Below, piece after piece: positions 22,648-33,385 of a stretch of DNA of 64,000 nucleotides (position 1 is the first letter of the stretch; every line of letters starts with the position of its first letter). This stretch comes from Diplolepis rosae. Its lineage: Eukaryota > Arthropoda > Insecta > Hymenoptera > Diplolepididae. The DNA lies in assembly GCA_030998225.1 (NCBI GenBank), contig JAPYXD010000170.1, positions 992,001 to 1,056,000 on the forward strand, in the 5' to 3' direction. The position numbers and the translations under genes were made by a program. Under the pieces are notes generated by a model. That model saw only the letters and a list, made by a program, of their open reading frames with translations. It had not been told where the DNA came from and searched no databases.

Positions 22648-23288
22648 CCATTGCCAGTTCAAATAATACGCCCGATGCTCATTTTACCCAACTACGGTTT
22701 GAAGCACCTCAAGCGTCGGTGATATACTTATACATTTCATGTTAACCCACTGACGCATGTTGGTGCCCTGTCGTCGATAACGTTTTACTCAACTCCTTAC
22801 TATGCCCTATGTAACGCTTATTGTTATTCACTTTGGGTGAATTAGGTATATATCAAATAGATTTTACCCGACTAGGATTTAATAGATGTTCAAATGTCCT
22901 TATGTCCCAAGTTTAATCGACAGAGTTGAGTAAAATTACTTCAACTATTTTTCTCCGTGCAGCATAAATTAATGGATAACCATAAGTAATTACCATCTTC
23001 AATGGGAAGACATAATAGCTGGAGAAAACTGGAATTTATTTTAAGAAAAGAGAGTATAGAGCAAGACTGTAGAAATTACTAGTCAGAATGGTAAAATCAT
23101 AGTAGAGTAAAATTCGACTTTGTCGACCACCTCCGATGATAGCCGAACGAAACGCGTGTTGCAACGTGTCTTCTGATGCCGGTCATTATTGTGTATTACT
23201 GTTAGGGATTTTTTGGTGCCTTCGGCGTGTAAAAATAATAAAACGAAAACTTTTTATTATGGTGTGATGAATGTTAGCTACTAAAAAA

Positions 23289-25320
23289 ATGGATCAAAGT
23301 CTGAAGAAGTAAGTATAAACTAATAAATGCAATTTCTTCGATTTATTTTCATTTGTAATTGAAAATGTTGAGGTAAGAAATCTGGATAAATGTTAGCGTT
23401 CATTATATGAAAAATATTATATTAATATAAATACATTTCTTCCGCAGTTCATACTTTAAAAAATGTGAATATATCCCTCCGATTCTATTTACGAAAATAT
23501 CGGCGAGGTAAGCGTCTTGATTAAAGAAATTTTAGTTCGAGAGTAGCAATGAAAGGAAAGTATTGTATAGTTGTGTTAAGGAAGTCAAGAAGTAACAAAT
23601 ACGTGATTACTTCATCATAATCAATCGCAAATTCATGTTTTATGAAAATTTTCTCGTTACAGAATTTAAACCCAAGTGAATCTGTTGTGGACAAATTAAA
23701 TATCAAAGAACCAATGACAATTATTTTAGCAGACACTTTAACAGAATCGGTAAATATCTTCTTTTATACAACACCCTTTTGAAATACATGGCCACAATTG
23801 ATCAAAGCATGCTTCTGAATAATATAAAAATTTTATTTTATTTTTTGTCTCAAATAGATTCTGTTATTAGCCCAAAAATGATGTCTTGTTTTTAACAAAA
23901 TATGGGTTACATTTCAGGAACTAACGAAACTTGCAACTGAGGAGGTCTCTCTCGAAATGCAGGATTGTGAGGTTAATAAAGAAAACGAGAACGAATATGA
24001 CATTTTTCAAACGACAAAGAAAAGAAAATTGAATCCTTGTCACGAGGTGAGATTTATCTTGCTTTTATCTTTACGTAATATTGTTTGCATTTGGTGTACT
24101 ATTTTTAATATAATGTTGAAGTTCGAATTTTTCTTGACGACTGTTTCAGGGATTGTTGAAGTTTCTACAATCGGAGGCAAACGGAAAAGCAGTTCTGGCA
24201 CATTACATGATCCATGGGTGTTAATATAAGGATATCAGATGTTTTTTAAGCAGGACAATCAATGTGGGTTTCAAATAGTTCAAGGACGATTTTGAAACAC
24301 TAAAGCCTGGAAAGGGTATTCTGCTAGAACAGAGATGGCCAAAAATTAAGCAGGTTTTGCTTCACCAATTTGAATGTTTAAATAAGAAGAGAATAAAGAA
24401 CCTGGATGATCTTGCATTTATAAAACTTCTGCCCTCTTTAAAAACAAGTAAAGACACACTGAATGACATTATTCATACATTTACCAATATGAATCTACCA
24501 ATTTCAATTCAGGACAATTTATATTATAATATAATATAATATATATAATATAATTATAATAATATATAATATAATATAATTTGATTATAGAATTTTTATA
24601 TGTGTCGGCAATTAATCAATTATTTATTTTCTGTCGCTCAGCAAGATGCTACAATTTTATACTTGCTGCATACATTAATTCCTGCTAGTAACATTGGAAG
24701 AAGGAAGAAAAGTGATTCTTCTGGAGTTCATCCCACGTTGAAATTGCAGCCATGTGAGAGACGAGAAACTTTTTTACATCACGTGGCGGTTTGATCAACA
24801 TTTATAATTATCTGCGTGGCTTTTTTTTGTTATTATGATTGATGCAAATAAATCTATTTCCTTTATAAAAAAATGTCACTGGCACGAAAATTATTATTAT
24901 TTTTTAAAAATAATAGACTACATTTTCTTCTGCTCCTTTTTTGTACAGAGCATTTCGGAGCTCGAAAACAGCATCAAGGATTTAAAAGATCGATTATACA
25001 CTAGGAAAGACACATTTCAACCTCTTGTGGTCGTTGCAGGGCCCCTATTGAAAATTCAGCAAGTGTACGTGGTTGTTGAAGACCAGAAATACTAAGTTGA
25101 TTCTTGTTTGTCAGGATTGGATTTAGCCTTTAAGATTTCTTACGCCTTGGACTGCGAATACCCGAAAGGATCTTATCCGCTTTGGCAGTTTATACAAAGA
25201 GCAGGATATAGCATTAAACAGTGAAAAGCTGGGACAACCAGTAAACGGTTTATTAGGATTAGCTGAACAGGCAATACATGAAGTTAGCAAGTACACTTTC
25301 TAATCTTGTTTCCCTAAAGT
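23289..25320 (+). pseudogene. Decayed multi-exon gene, uncharacterised insect family
   Basis: Exon-like segments with canonical splice signals lie at 23,289-23,308, 23,448-23,507, 23,663-23,749, 23,918-24,046, about 24,150-24,540, 24,642-24,788 and 24,949-25,224. Several join in phase 0. The middle reads KENENEYDIFQTTKKRKLN and then QSEANGKAVLAHYMIHG. The last exons hold IPASNIGRRKK and a C-terminal block FQPLVVVAGPL..VYVVV followed by LAFKISYALDCEYPKG. In-frame stops at about 24,222 and 25,094, a phase clash between the second and third segments, and a frameshift near 25,200 make it a pseudogene. Because introns are kept, it is a decayed or duplicated gene and not a retrocopy. The overall pattern recalls an unnamed family repeated in insect genomes; I cannot give a function. 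A live gene with different exon choices is possible but less likely. Confidence 0.5.
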
Positions 25321-25465
25321 GTTTCTTTATCTTTGTATCTTTTTTCTCATTACAAAATCAATCCCCTAGTGCTTCTTAGATGAACACGTTAGAGCTTTCA
25401 AAATCTTCGATACTGAAACGTTTCATTGGGAAATGATCCAAAAAACGGATCTTGGCAATTGTGTT

Positions 25466-25505
25466 TTTACATTCTCATCATGGATGAGAAGGTATTGGTT
25501 TTTTC
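25466..25505 (+). repeat. 5' terminus of the GCGAAGC repeat family
   Basis: About 38 bp around CATTCTCATCATGGATGAGA are identical to 40,527-40,565, the start of repeat copy B. They include an 8-bp-stem hairpin, TTCTCATC-ATG-GATGAGAA. The similarity ends right after GGTATTGGTTTT, so this is a lone terminus or a recombination remnant. Confidence 0.7.
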
Positions 25506-25859
25506 AAGAACATGTAGAAATTCTCGACCAGGGTTGTGCAGCAGTATTCCGACCACAATTGATGTTCACAATACGGCTGAACATCCTGCTCGATTGCTCG
25601 AACTTCTTCTGCTTCGATTGTTTCGATTTCTTGGGGCAGCGTTTTTCTGTTGGGGAAATTTACAATATTTAAGGAATTTGAAATATTTGCAAAATTTACA
25701 ATTTTTTAGTATTAAGGATTTTATTAAATTTAACAAAATTTTTCATGCGTGATTACATGCGTGGAAGGTAGATACGTATAATCATGCAGGGGTATTTTCT
25801 ACTAGAACTTCGTTTCCTTGACTAATTTTGAATTTGTTATTTAAATATGTGTCGATGCA

Positions 25860-26100
25860 TTAATTACAATTAGCTGCTCTTTGTCGCGGATTAATTAATA
25901 GTTCTTGACAACCGTAACAATTCATATATATGCATTCAAATTTACAAATGGAATGCCATGAAGTAAAAAATTCACAGTTATTTTGAGTTTCCTGATCTAA
26001 TTTCTCGAAACAGAATTGACAATATCTTTTTGTGGTTTGGTGATTATAATATAAAAACAATGTTGAGGGTTCTAATTCGAAGCAATAACTCTGTAATAAG
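25860..26100 (-). pseudogene. Cys-rich ORF, possibly a zinc-binding (MYND-like) fragment
   Basis: The minus-strand frame contains CQFC, then further Cys/His in NCEFF, SWHSIC, KFEC and MNCYGC, and reads upstream without a stop into ELEPSTLFLYYNHQ. The Cys spacing vaguely resembles the MYND zinc finger at the start of SMYD-type proteins, but the pairing is not clean. No splice context was established. It could be a decayed exon or chance. Confidence 0.22.
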
Positions 26101-26485
26101 TGCGCGTATGGTTAAAAATAGGTTCACTTGGAGTTCGAATCATTTTCTACAAATTGTTAGAATAGATTTATTTTATTAAGGTCTGATAAGGAGGTTGAAT
26201 AATAACTTTGTATACATTTTCTAATCATGCAAGGTAAAAGATTTTGCTAAAAGTATTTTACTTTCCGTCAGATAAACAACTTTTATATTACAGTTTGTTT
26301 TTTCTTTAGTAAGAAATATTAAAGGCGTGGGTACAAAAACTGTCCTGACGGTATGGGATTTACAACGTTCATGCACGTGGTTTTGAGGAAGGTAAGGACG
26401 GAATGTGCCTGTATCTGAAAAAATTTCTAAGGTGACTTTGAGTCTATATAAAAAAGGGTAAAAGGAAGATAGAATAAAGGAAAGG

Positions 26486-28266
26486 TCAAAAGTTGAATGT
26501 CAAGTCGGTCAGTAAAGGTTTTGTCACTGAGGTTAAAGGAGTTTTTTGTACAAGTTCTATACATGTTGGCGTTTTGTTTATTTTTTTAGATATTTTTTGC
26601 ATTTTCAATAGTATTAATCCTGAAATTGTAATCATAAGTAAAGTGATAATAATTAGTGCTAATGTTTATTTATGTGCACTAGAAATAAAAATAGATGGAA
26701 TGATTTTTTGAATGTTTGCATATTTTGTAAGGATAAAGACATGGTTTTCGAAGATTGATAATGGCATGTCTTCTTTTTGTTTAAGAAGAAGTAATACCTT
26801 TTTTAGTAAGTGAGGCTATTGAATAGAGATATTATATAAAAATGGTGAAATTATAGCAAGAGAAGTGGTTGATTTGCTACCTGGAATTGAATTATCCATT
26901 ATATTTAAATGGTTTTGGAGATGGTAATATGGAGTTGATGAATCGAGATTGCAACTTGACTTTGTTTGCAAAATTCCTATTCCTTGGAGTGTGATTAAGG
27001 TCTTAGAGTTTTTTCGACATGATACGAAAATTTGTCGGGGGAAAATGGTTGGGTATAGCCATCCATGATGAAATTGCAATGGTGTTAGAAAGGGATATTC
27101 ACTAAAACTGATAAATACTTTACACTTGTTTGGTTGAGAATTTAGAAACATTGATGTTTCACAAGTAGGATTGTTATCGATATTAGATATAGATCTTGGT
27201 GGGTGACGAAATGTTTGGAATCCATTTTGATAACATGCATTGAGGAAATTTTCATTTGCTGTAAAGTATGATTGGTTATTTGAAGAAATAGCGAGATAAG
27301 ACTTCTGAGGTTTTATGTAAATAGAAGAAATTACGTCAGTATTAAAATCGAGATGTATTGGAATTGGATGTGGTTAAATAATTGAAATTCTTCAGCAGAT
27401 GGGATTGGTATAGTCATAATAATAATCAAGTCCTTATCGAATAAGAAGTATTGTATTTTAGAAAATGAAAGGACCATAGAAAAAAGGGATGTTGAAAGGT
27501 GTGGGTCTTCTTTGTTGGATTTGAAGTCTAAGAAGGTATCAGGAAGTAGCATAGGGTGCCATAAATTAGTTGCGGCATGGATAATAGGTTCTGTAAGTTG
27601 GTCAAGGAGTAAAAGAAAAGATTGAGAAATTTCATGCAGGTATTTAAGCTAATTTGCTGCTAATATTCGATATAGGTGAATATTTGGATGTTTTTGAGAA
27701 TTATGCCATTTTTTGTAGGTCATAATGTTGTCAAGTTTTGAAGAAAGATTTGTAACTTTTTGGAAAAATGGATTTGGGAGTAGAAACAAATTTTCTTTGG
27801 GCCAGTAAAGGGAGGTTTCCTGTCTCATTCTCAATTCTAAAAGTACTTTTTGTATCTGTTGCAAGAATGGATCATTAGTTTTAGAAATATTCGTGATATT
27901 ACGAGCTTGTCTAGATATAAATGATATTTCTTCAAGAAAATAGTTGATTCTTTGTTCTATAAAATCAAGTTGTGTTTGATGATCGTATAAATTACAATTA
28001 TTGGCAATATTTGAAAGTATGCAATATTCATATAATTTATGTGAGAAATCTATTATTTTGTATTTAAGTACGTCTGGCTGAAAGATATCGATATAAGATA
28101 TAAAATGATATTTTTCAGAAAAAAGACGAACTTTTGAAATTGGTTAAAAATAAATCCCTGAAGAATGGGAAAATTGTGAGTCTATGAAGTATTTTTCTGC
28201 TTTGGAGAAAAGAAGTGGAATTAAAATTAAATACATTCTGGATGCTAGTTGATTAAGGAAATTCAT
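26486..28266 (-). pseudogene. Errantivirus/baculovirus-F-type env, broken
   Basis: ATG 28,266 to TGA 26,486, about 590 codons. It opens with a signal peptide (LASRMYLILIPLLFSKAE). One frame continues to about 27,331 with stops in the GIYF region (about 28,160) and at 27,649, then shifts frame. The later part has a Cys-containing block (FPRQIFVSCRK ... GIGILQTKSSCNL) typical of the external part of insect gypsy-type Env. A transmembrane helix (ALIIITLLMITISGLILL, about 26,640) and a short basic tail end it. No furin site is evident. It is the expected env of an errantivirus, here following a second, unrelated glycoprotein gene. Confidence 0.6.
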
Positions 28267-28356
28267 TAGGCTTCTCGGAAGGGAAAGGGGAAAAAAGTCT
28301 ACTAAATGTTAAGGAGTTTCTTGGTGGAACTGGAAAGGGAAATTGGGTTGATTTGT

Positions 28357-28728
28357 CTACTTTAAAAATATTTTGTCTACGGCACTCCTTTGTAGCATGC
28401 ATTTGAGTGTTACAAAATCTACAGAAATTTTCCCAAGGTATGAATTTTGGTCTTGGATCGGTTTGAATACTTTGATTTTTTCTGCTAACTCGCTAGTAGG
28501 GCCGGCTTGTATAACAAAATGTTCATTTATATTTATTTGTATAAGAAAAAATGAGTTTGTTTTCGAATTTGGGTCAGGATAGACTGTATATTGCGGTAAC
28601 GGCAATCCATATTTTATCGTGAAGTTTCTTAACATTTCTACATGATGTAAAAATCCCATGGAGTCTGTTCTGTATATCTTTTTTTGGTAAGTTGGTACGT
28701 GGGTAGACTCGTCGTAGCAATGCTCCAT
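28357..28728 (-). pseudogene. Possible third dsRBD of the same ORF
   Basis: It lies directly downstream of domains 1-2 in another frame (one frameshift near 28,750). The pattern HHVEMLRNFTIKYGLPLPQY followed by FFLIQININEHFVIQAG and SELAEKIK fits the first half of a dsRBD. The terminal helix is less clear and may be displaced to VDFVTLKCML. If real, the protein had three dsRBDs, as in Loquacious/TRBP, where the third usually mediates protein contact. Ends at 28,357, about 90 bp before the next gene. Confidence 0.45.
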
Positions 28729-28765
28729 TGAAGTTGATTTCCTGAATCGGTATGGAATGTTTATA

Positions 28766-29500
28766 TTAGAATTTATTATACTGGTTGGGAGGTCTATATC
28801 CGCATTTAAAACATTTTTTAAAGCTTTTTGTAGAGGAAGATGATGTATGATAATTATATTGTTTCATTTCATATGAATTTGTATTTTTATCACGATTGTT
28901 ATTTGAAGTAATAGGTTTTGCTATTTGGCTACTCGTTGAAGGTTTGGGATCGTTTATAGATGATTCTTGAATTGTTACATGCAAATGTTCTAGTGAGTAT
29001 ATCAAACTTAGTTCACATTTCTCGTCTTTATGCGAAAGAGAATTAATAACTTTTATGGTAGCAAAATCCTTAGCTGTTTCTATCGAGTTTGCTATTCCTA
29101 TTTGTTTAATGTTGTTAATGAAACAAATTGCTATGTATGTTGAGTCTTTTGATAAGGTTTTTATTCATAATACTGTATATTTTGGATACTCAAATTTATT
29201 TTGAGTGCAAATTTCGTTTAATTTTTTGCAATTTTTACTAATAGAGTTTGGTTGGACGTTTTGATTTGTTTCCTTTGATTCATTAATTAAGGAATTATAT
29301 TAATTTTGTGCTACCTTTTGCTTTACATTTTCTTTATCTTTGCCACTATTCATTATTATATAATTTTTATATTGTAAATTAACGTGAAATAGACATTCAT
29401 TATTATTGGTTTGTTCAATGAGTATCTCATAAATGAGGGGTGGATCTCCTCTTTGTTGAATAATTTTGTTTAGTAAGGTTGTAAAAGGAACATGCGACAT
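28766..29500 (-). pseudogene. Double-stranded RNA-binding protein, domains 1 and 2
   Basis: The ATG lies 10 bp past the end of the glycoprotein gene. One frame runs 245 codons with two internal stops (TAA at 29,300 and TGA near 29,170). Domain 1 (29,490-29,290) shows the dsRBD pattern: LLNKIIQQRGDPPLIYEI, a beta-strand stretch FHVNLQYKNYIIMNSG, then KDKENVKQKVAQN and YNSL. Domain 2 (about 29,225-29,030) reads LNEICTQNKFEYPKYTVL ... ICFINNIKQIGIANS ... TAKDFATIKVINSL. A Ser/Asn/Lys-rich linker follows, with a lone CFKC that is not a zinc knuckle. Tandem dsRBDs occur in Loquacious, R2D2, TRBP and PACT, partners of Dicer. Such a protein in a virus-like element suggests RNAi suppression by masking dsRNA (inference). 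A host-gene fragment is the alternative. Confidence 0.65.
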
Positions 29501-29510
29501 TCTGAAGATG

Positions 29511-31542
29511 TTAGATTTGGATAGAGTAGTGGGTTCTACTAACTTCTCCTTTTAGTTCAGAGTGAGGACAAAGAGTTGTGTTTGTATTATTGTGATCTTT
29601 ACCTGAAGTAGTATTTGCGTAATACGGTGGACTTTTAGGTGCCTCTTTCGAGCTTTGTGGCGCTGAAGCTGTTAGCAGTTCTTGATGACTCTCAGCAGGA
29701 GGTCCAGAAGGTCGATGGGTACCTAAGTGTAATAAGAGGTTAGAGACCGAATCCCAGATGGCGCCTAGTAGATGGAGAGACCATCCAAATAATCTGTGTA
29801 GTGCATAACCATGAATAATGGTATCCGCGATCAATTTAATCCCTCCAATTATTATTATTAATCCAATTAGGCCTGCGCTAGTAGTTCCAAAACTTGTAAA
29901 AATTGTCCAAAATCTACCCCATGCGGATTCAGCAATGTTATCAATTACATCTTCATTAAATAAATGCGTTAATGATATGCCTTGATTAATAGTTGGATGT
30001 CCTGTTATTTCTCTAGCTAAGAAATTTAGAATCATTGGTTTTTCTGCTGGAAACATAATATGATCTCGCAGTTTATCAAGATCAGATGGAGAATAAATGC
30101 CACTTGTTGCTAAGGATGAAGGATTTGTGTTGCTTTTGTTAGAGGTTTAACTATAGTTGGTGCTATGGATTCGACAGGATTTGGAAGTAATTTGTACTAG
30201 GTTTCTCCAGAAAGGTACATTGGTGGAAGGAAAGAATTGCAATTTGTTTGGATACCAGATTTTGTTAATATATGAGTTCGTGGAGAAAGGAAAAAGGATT
30301 GATTTCATCTAAATATTGGTAGTTGTAGATAACATTCTTCAGTTTTGCGATATTTTACTTCAACCGGTATACATTTTACGATATGTATTACTTCTCCTGC
30401 AATTACTGACATATATCCTGGGCCTTTCATTAAATGATATGCAAATTCGTCTGGTGATTGGGTTGCTAGGGTTAATGTATTTCTAAAAACTTGCAGTTCA
30501 AGTATGCATCGTTGAATAAGAACATCATGATAAAGTCTATTTACTTCAGTGCGTATATGTCGTTTCACATATATAAATTTAGAGTTAACGTATGTGAAAA
30601 TGTCCATGTTTTGAACTTCTAAATGTTTATTTTCTAAAAATGAATTTCCAGGTCTGGTTTCAAAAATTAATAATTTTGGATGTTCCGTTTCTATTAAAAC
30701 ATAACTGCAAACTGGTTTTCTTGTTTTTTCAGCCAGTACGAAGGTTATATCTTCAGTCGTTGAAGAATAAAAGGGTTCAGAATTGTCTGTCGTGTTGTGA
30801 TATGTTTTATTTGCTGGTCCTTCATAAATAATTTTCTTGCTTGTTACCGGAAGGAATTACACATCTGGTCGTTAGGTAACGTATCCCAGAATATTTGTCC
30901 ATATTCTACGTCTGTACAGAATGTGTCTGAAAGTATGCATATTATTCCAGATCCTAATTGAATCTTATTTGAATTTAAATGAATAGTTGCATAATGTTCT
31001 TGCATAGTTATTTTGAATATTGCTAGGACTACGACACTATTCCATGTTCCATGTGGGTCAGAAAATTGTGTACCAGTACAGTCTCCGTTAGGTGTTACAG
31101 AACCTGCTAAAGTAACGCTATGAAATGAAGTTTCATTTACTTTTAACTTTGATATCTGAAGAGAAGGGGTTACTAAAAATGTTCCTATTGTGTGCATTTG
31201 ATTGCATTGATCACGCGTAACATCATGTATATATTCACTGTGGCCATTTGCAACTATGGAATTGTGAGAATGCACACCACAATGAGAGACGGCGCGTCGA
31301 ATTTCTATTTTGCATTGTATTACTTTTGTATTTGAAAATCCAGTTAATTGTAAAAGTTGTAAATATGTTCTGTCAACATATACTTGAGATCGAGGTAGAT
31401 CACATTCTCCTACCTTTAGTAAAGAAAATGTCGTAATATTTGATTGATTTGAACCGCAATCGAATGCTATGATGGCGTAAACTGTTGTTATATAGTTAAA
31501 GTTGCAAGTGAGCAGTGCCAAAAGGAAGCCTCGTAATCCCAT
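29511..31542 (-). pseudogene. Chuvirus-type viral glycoprotein, broken
   Basis: About 677 codons in three frames. The N-terminal piece (31,542-30,844, 232 codons) opens with a signal peptide and a Cys-rich ectodomain with several Asn-X-Ser/Thr sites. The middle piece (30,607-30,305) holds a conserved-looking block with IHIVKCIPVEV. The last piece (30,056-29,511) has two hydrophobic segments (the main one around AGLIGLIIIIGGIKLI) and a Pro/Ser-rich tail. At least two frameshifts and intervening stops break it. The layout and length resemble glycoproteins of Jingchuvirales (chuviruses), known from the literature as captured envelope genes in arthropod LTR elements, mostly BEL/Pao. Presumed former role: membrane fusion and entry. 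The family call is from pattern memory and needs a profile search. Confidence 0.6.
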
Positions 31543-31661
31543 CTCCGGAAAAAGGGGGTTCCAATTAGCAGCTTGCTTTGTAATATAAGAATAGAAAAAT
31601 GTTTTATCGTTACATATGTATATTTTTGGAGTTATTGATTTACTTTTTGTATTTTGCGTTC

Positions 31662-31943
31662 CTAGTTCATTATATCCAACATGTCGGCTATGACAATGTG
31701 ATTTGATAGCCGTAAACTGAGAATTAAATTTTTGTATTCGACCGGTCGTCTTGCTTTTAGTGTTGAAAAAATGTCTTTTATTATTTCTGAATTGTTTAGG
31801 TTTCTGCTCTATGTAGGGATATTATAGTCGTCTTGGTGAAAAATTCCAGTTTGAATTAAATATGGCCAGAGAGCTACCATGTCGATAAAACAGGGAACTA
31901 TTTCAATGAGATCATCTATGCGTTTGCGATGAATTTGTTCCAT
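31662..31943 (-). pseudogene. CARD-like (death-fold) small ORF
   Basis: ATG at 31,943 to TAG at 31,662, one frame of 93 codons with one internal TAG (about 31,807). The pattern fits a caspase recruitment domain: a first helix RKRIDDLIEIVPCFIDMVAL, then YLIQTGIF (the common gI- turn), and after the stop EIIKDIFSTLKARRPVEYKN and LILSLRLSNHIVIADML. The hydrophobic spacing and the R/GP-x-Y/F-x-x-L element resemble insect initiator caspase (Dronc-type) and adaptor CARDs. A possible splice acceptor (ATTATTCCAG) lies just before the ATG, as if made from a spliced mRNA. A CARD-only protein could block apoptosome assembly; this is inference. Alternatives are another six-helix fold or a chance match in a short ORF. 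Confidence 0.5.
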
Positions 31944-32184
31944 TACATCTGGAATAATGTGTTATGTTTGAAATTTCATTTTTATTTTGTTTTATATATT
32001 TTTATTTTATTTCATATATAACATATATATTTTCATAAAAAAAATTTTACTTTTAATATTTTTACTATTTATCGACAAAATAAAATTTCTATATTTTTAT
32101 TTAAATTGTATATGTATATATATATAAATATATATATATTTTTTATAATTAAAGTACAGATATTTTGTTTTTATTTTTATTTAT

Positions 32185-33250
32185 TTACTTTTGTACTTGC
32201 ACATGTGAGCGTTTTAGTCTATTAATGTGAACTACAGTAGGTTTGCCTATATAGCTTATTTTTACATTCCCTTTCCCTAACACTTCCAATATTTCATAAG
32301 GCCCTGTATAATGGCTGTCAAGTTTCTTAAATTTACCTCCTTTTAATAAAAAAACGTTATCTCCAATTTTTACATCTAAAGGATTTATTTTTTTATCATA
32401 ATATAATTTCAATTTTTTTTTGCTGAAATAAGATTCTCTCTTGCTTGTGTTCGCATTTCATGTAGTTGTGTTACGAAATTAATTAAATAATCGTCATATG
32501 TTTGTAATTTTTCTTGTTGTGATAAAGGTTCACTGGAAGGTTCACGAGCTAGTTTACCAAAGACCAATTCATAGGGTGTGCATTTTGTGCCTTCATGTAC
32601 ACTAGTATTATTTCAAGCCAATCATCCCATTCTGAATTTTTTGCAACAAATTGTTTGAGATATTCTCCTAAAACATGTTGTGAACGTTCTAATGGCCCGT
32701 TTGATTGAGGGTGAAAAGCTGTGGTACGAAATTGTTTAATTCTAAAACGTTTTGCCAATCTTTTTAATAAATTTCATAAAAAATCTCTGCCTTGGTCAGT
32801 AAGTACTCCTTTCGGTAATCCAAATATGCAAATAAATTTTTTCACAAAAGCATTTGCTATCGTACTAGCTTGGTGAAATTTGGTAAAATTGTCTTGTATC
32901 GTTAGAATATATAAGTTACCAGATTGTGTTTCAGGTAGTGGACCAACACTGTCCATTGATATTTTTTCAAAAGCAGTAGTGGGTGTGTCAGTGATTACCC
33001 TAGGATTTTTTGTTTTGACTCTGATTAATTTTTTCAGTTGACATTGTAAACAGCCTTGAATATATTTTTGAATGTCTACTTTCATATTTTCCCAAAAAGT
33101 TTTGGCGAATTCGGCTATAAGTTTTTGTGACGCCTTTATGGCTTCCTAATGCTGAAGAATGAGCTTCTTCAATTAAATGAGTTCGTTGTTCCTTTGTTGG
33201 ATATTGCGTTATTCCGTTTCAAACTATAATTTTTGTAGTTGAATTTGAAA
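32185..33250 (-). pseudogene. Ty3/gypsy-type integrase, broken
   Basis: In order: an HHCC zinc-binding region (EEAHSSALGSHKG, then GCLQCQ at about 33,050), the catalytic core with Asp in MDSVGPLP, Asp in LTDQGRDF and Glu in NGPLERS, and a GPY/F C-terminal module (HYTGPYEILEVLG) followed by HINRLKRSH. I count 35 residues between the second Asp and the Glu, the DD35E spacing. A TGA interrupts the frame 7 codons after the second Asp (about 32,774), and frameshifts separate the zinc region and the C-terminal module. Known role: insertion of retroelement cDNA. The GPY/F module places the element with Ty3/gypsy (errantivirus-like) and not BEL/Pao. Confidence 0.85.
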
Positions 33251-33385
33251 AAATTAAATCGAAAATTGATTTCACTTCTTTCCAAGGTATATGATTAATT
33301 TTGGAAGTTTTAGAATTACTAATTGATCGTAATTTAAATTTTTGAGATAATTCATGCAATGAGTGGATTGATAATTTCATATTGT

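Larger units (their letters stand above)
18353..22959. mobile_element. Non-autonomous TIR element, split by a pogo insertion
   Basis: The left end begins CACGGAGAAAAATAGTTGAA and the right end is its complement, ending at 22,959. The TIR identity runs about 37 bp and, with mismatches, to about 65 bp (through GGGACATAAGGACA). The interior left of 19,794 is AT-rich and non-coding. The only gene lies in the nested pogo element. Solo right-end (42,745-43,020) and left-end (54,603-54,848) copies elsewhere in the window confirm the family and its boundaries. I cannot see a clear target-site duplication. Confidence 0.8.

Noticed and set aside
28766..28850. Retroviral Gag zinc knuckle (CFKCG)
   Set aside because: Only one Cys pair; no following His/Cys. 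The surrounding frame fits a dsRBD protein linker.
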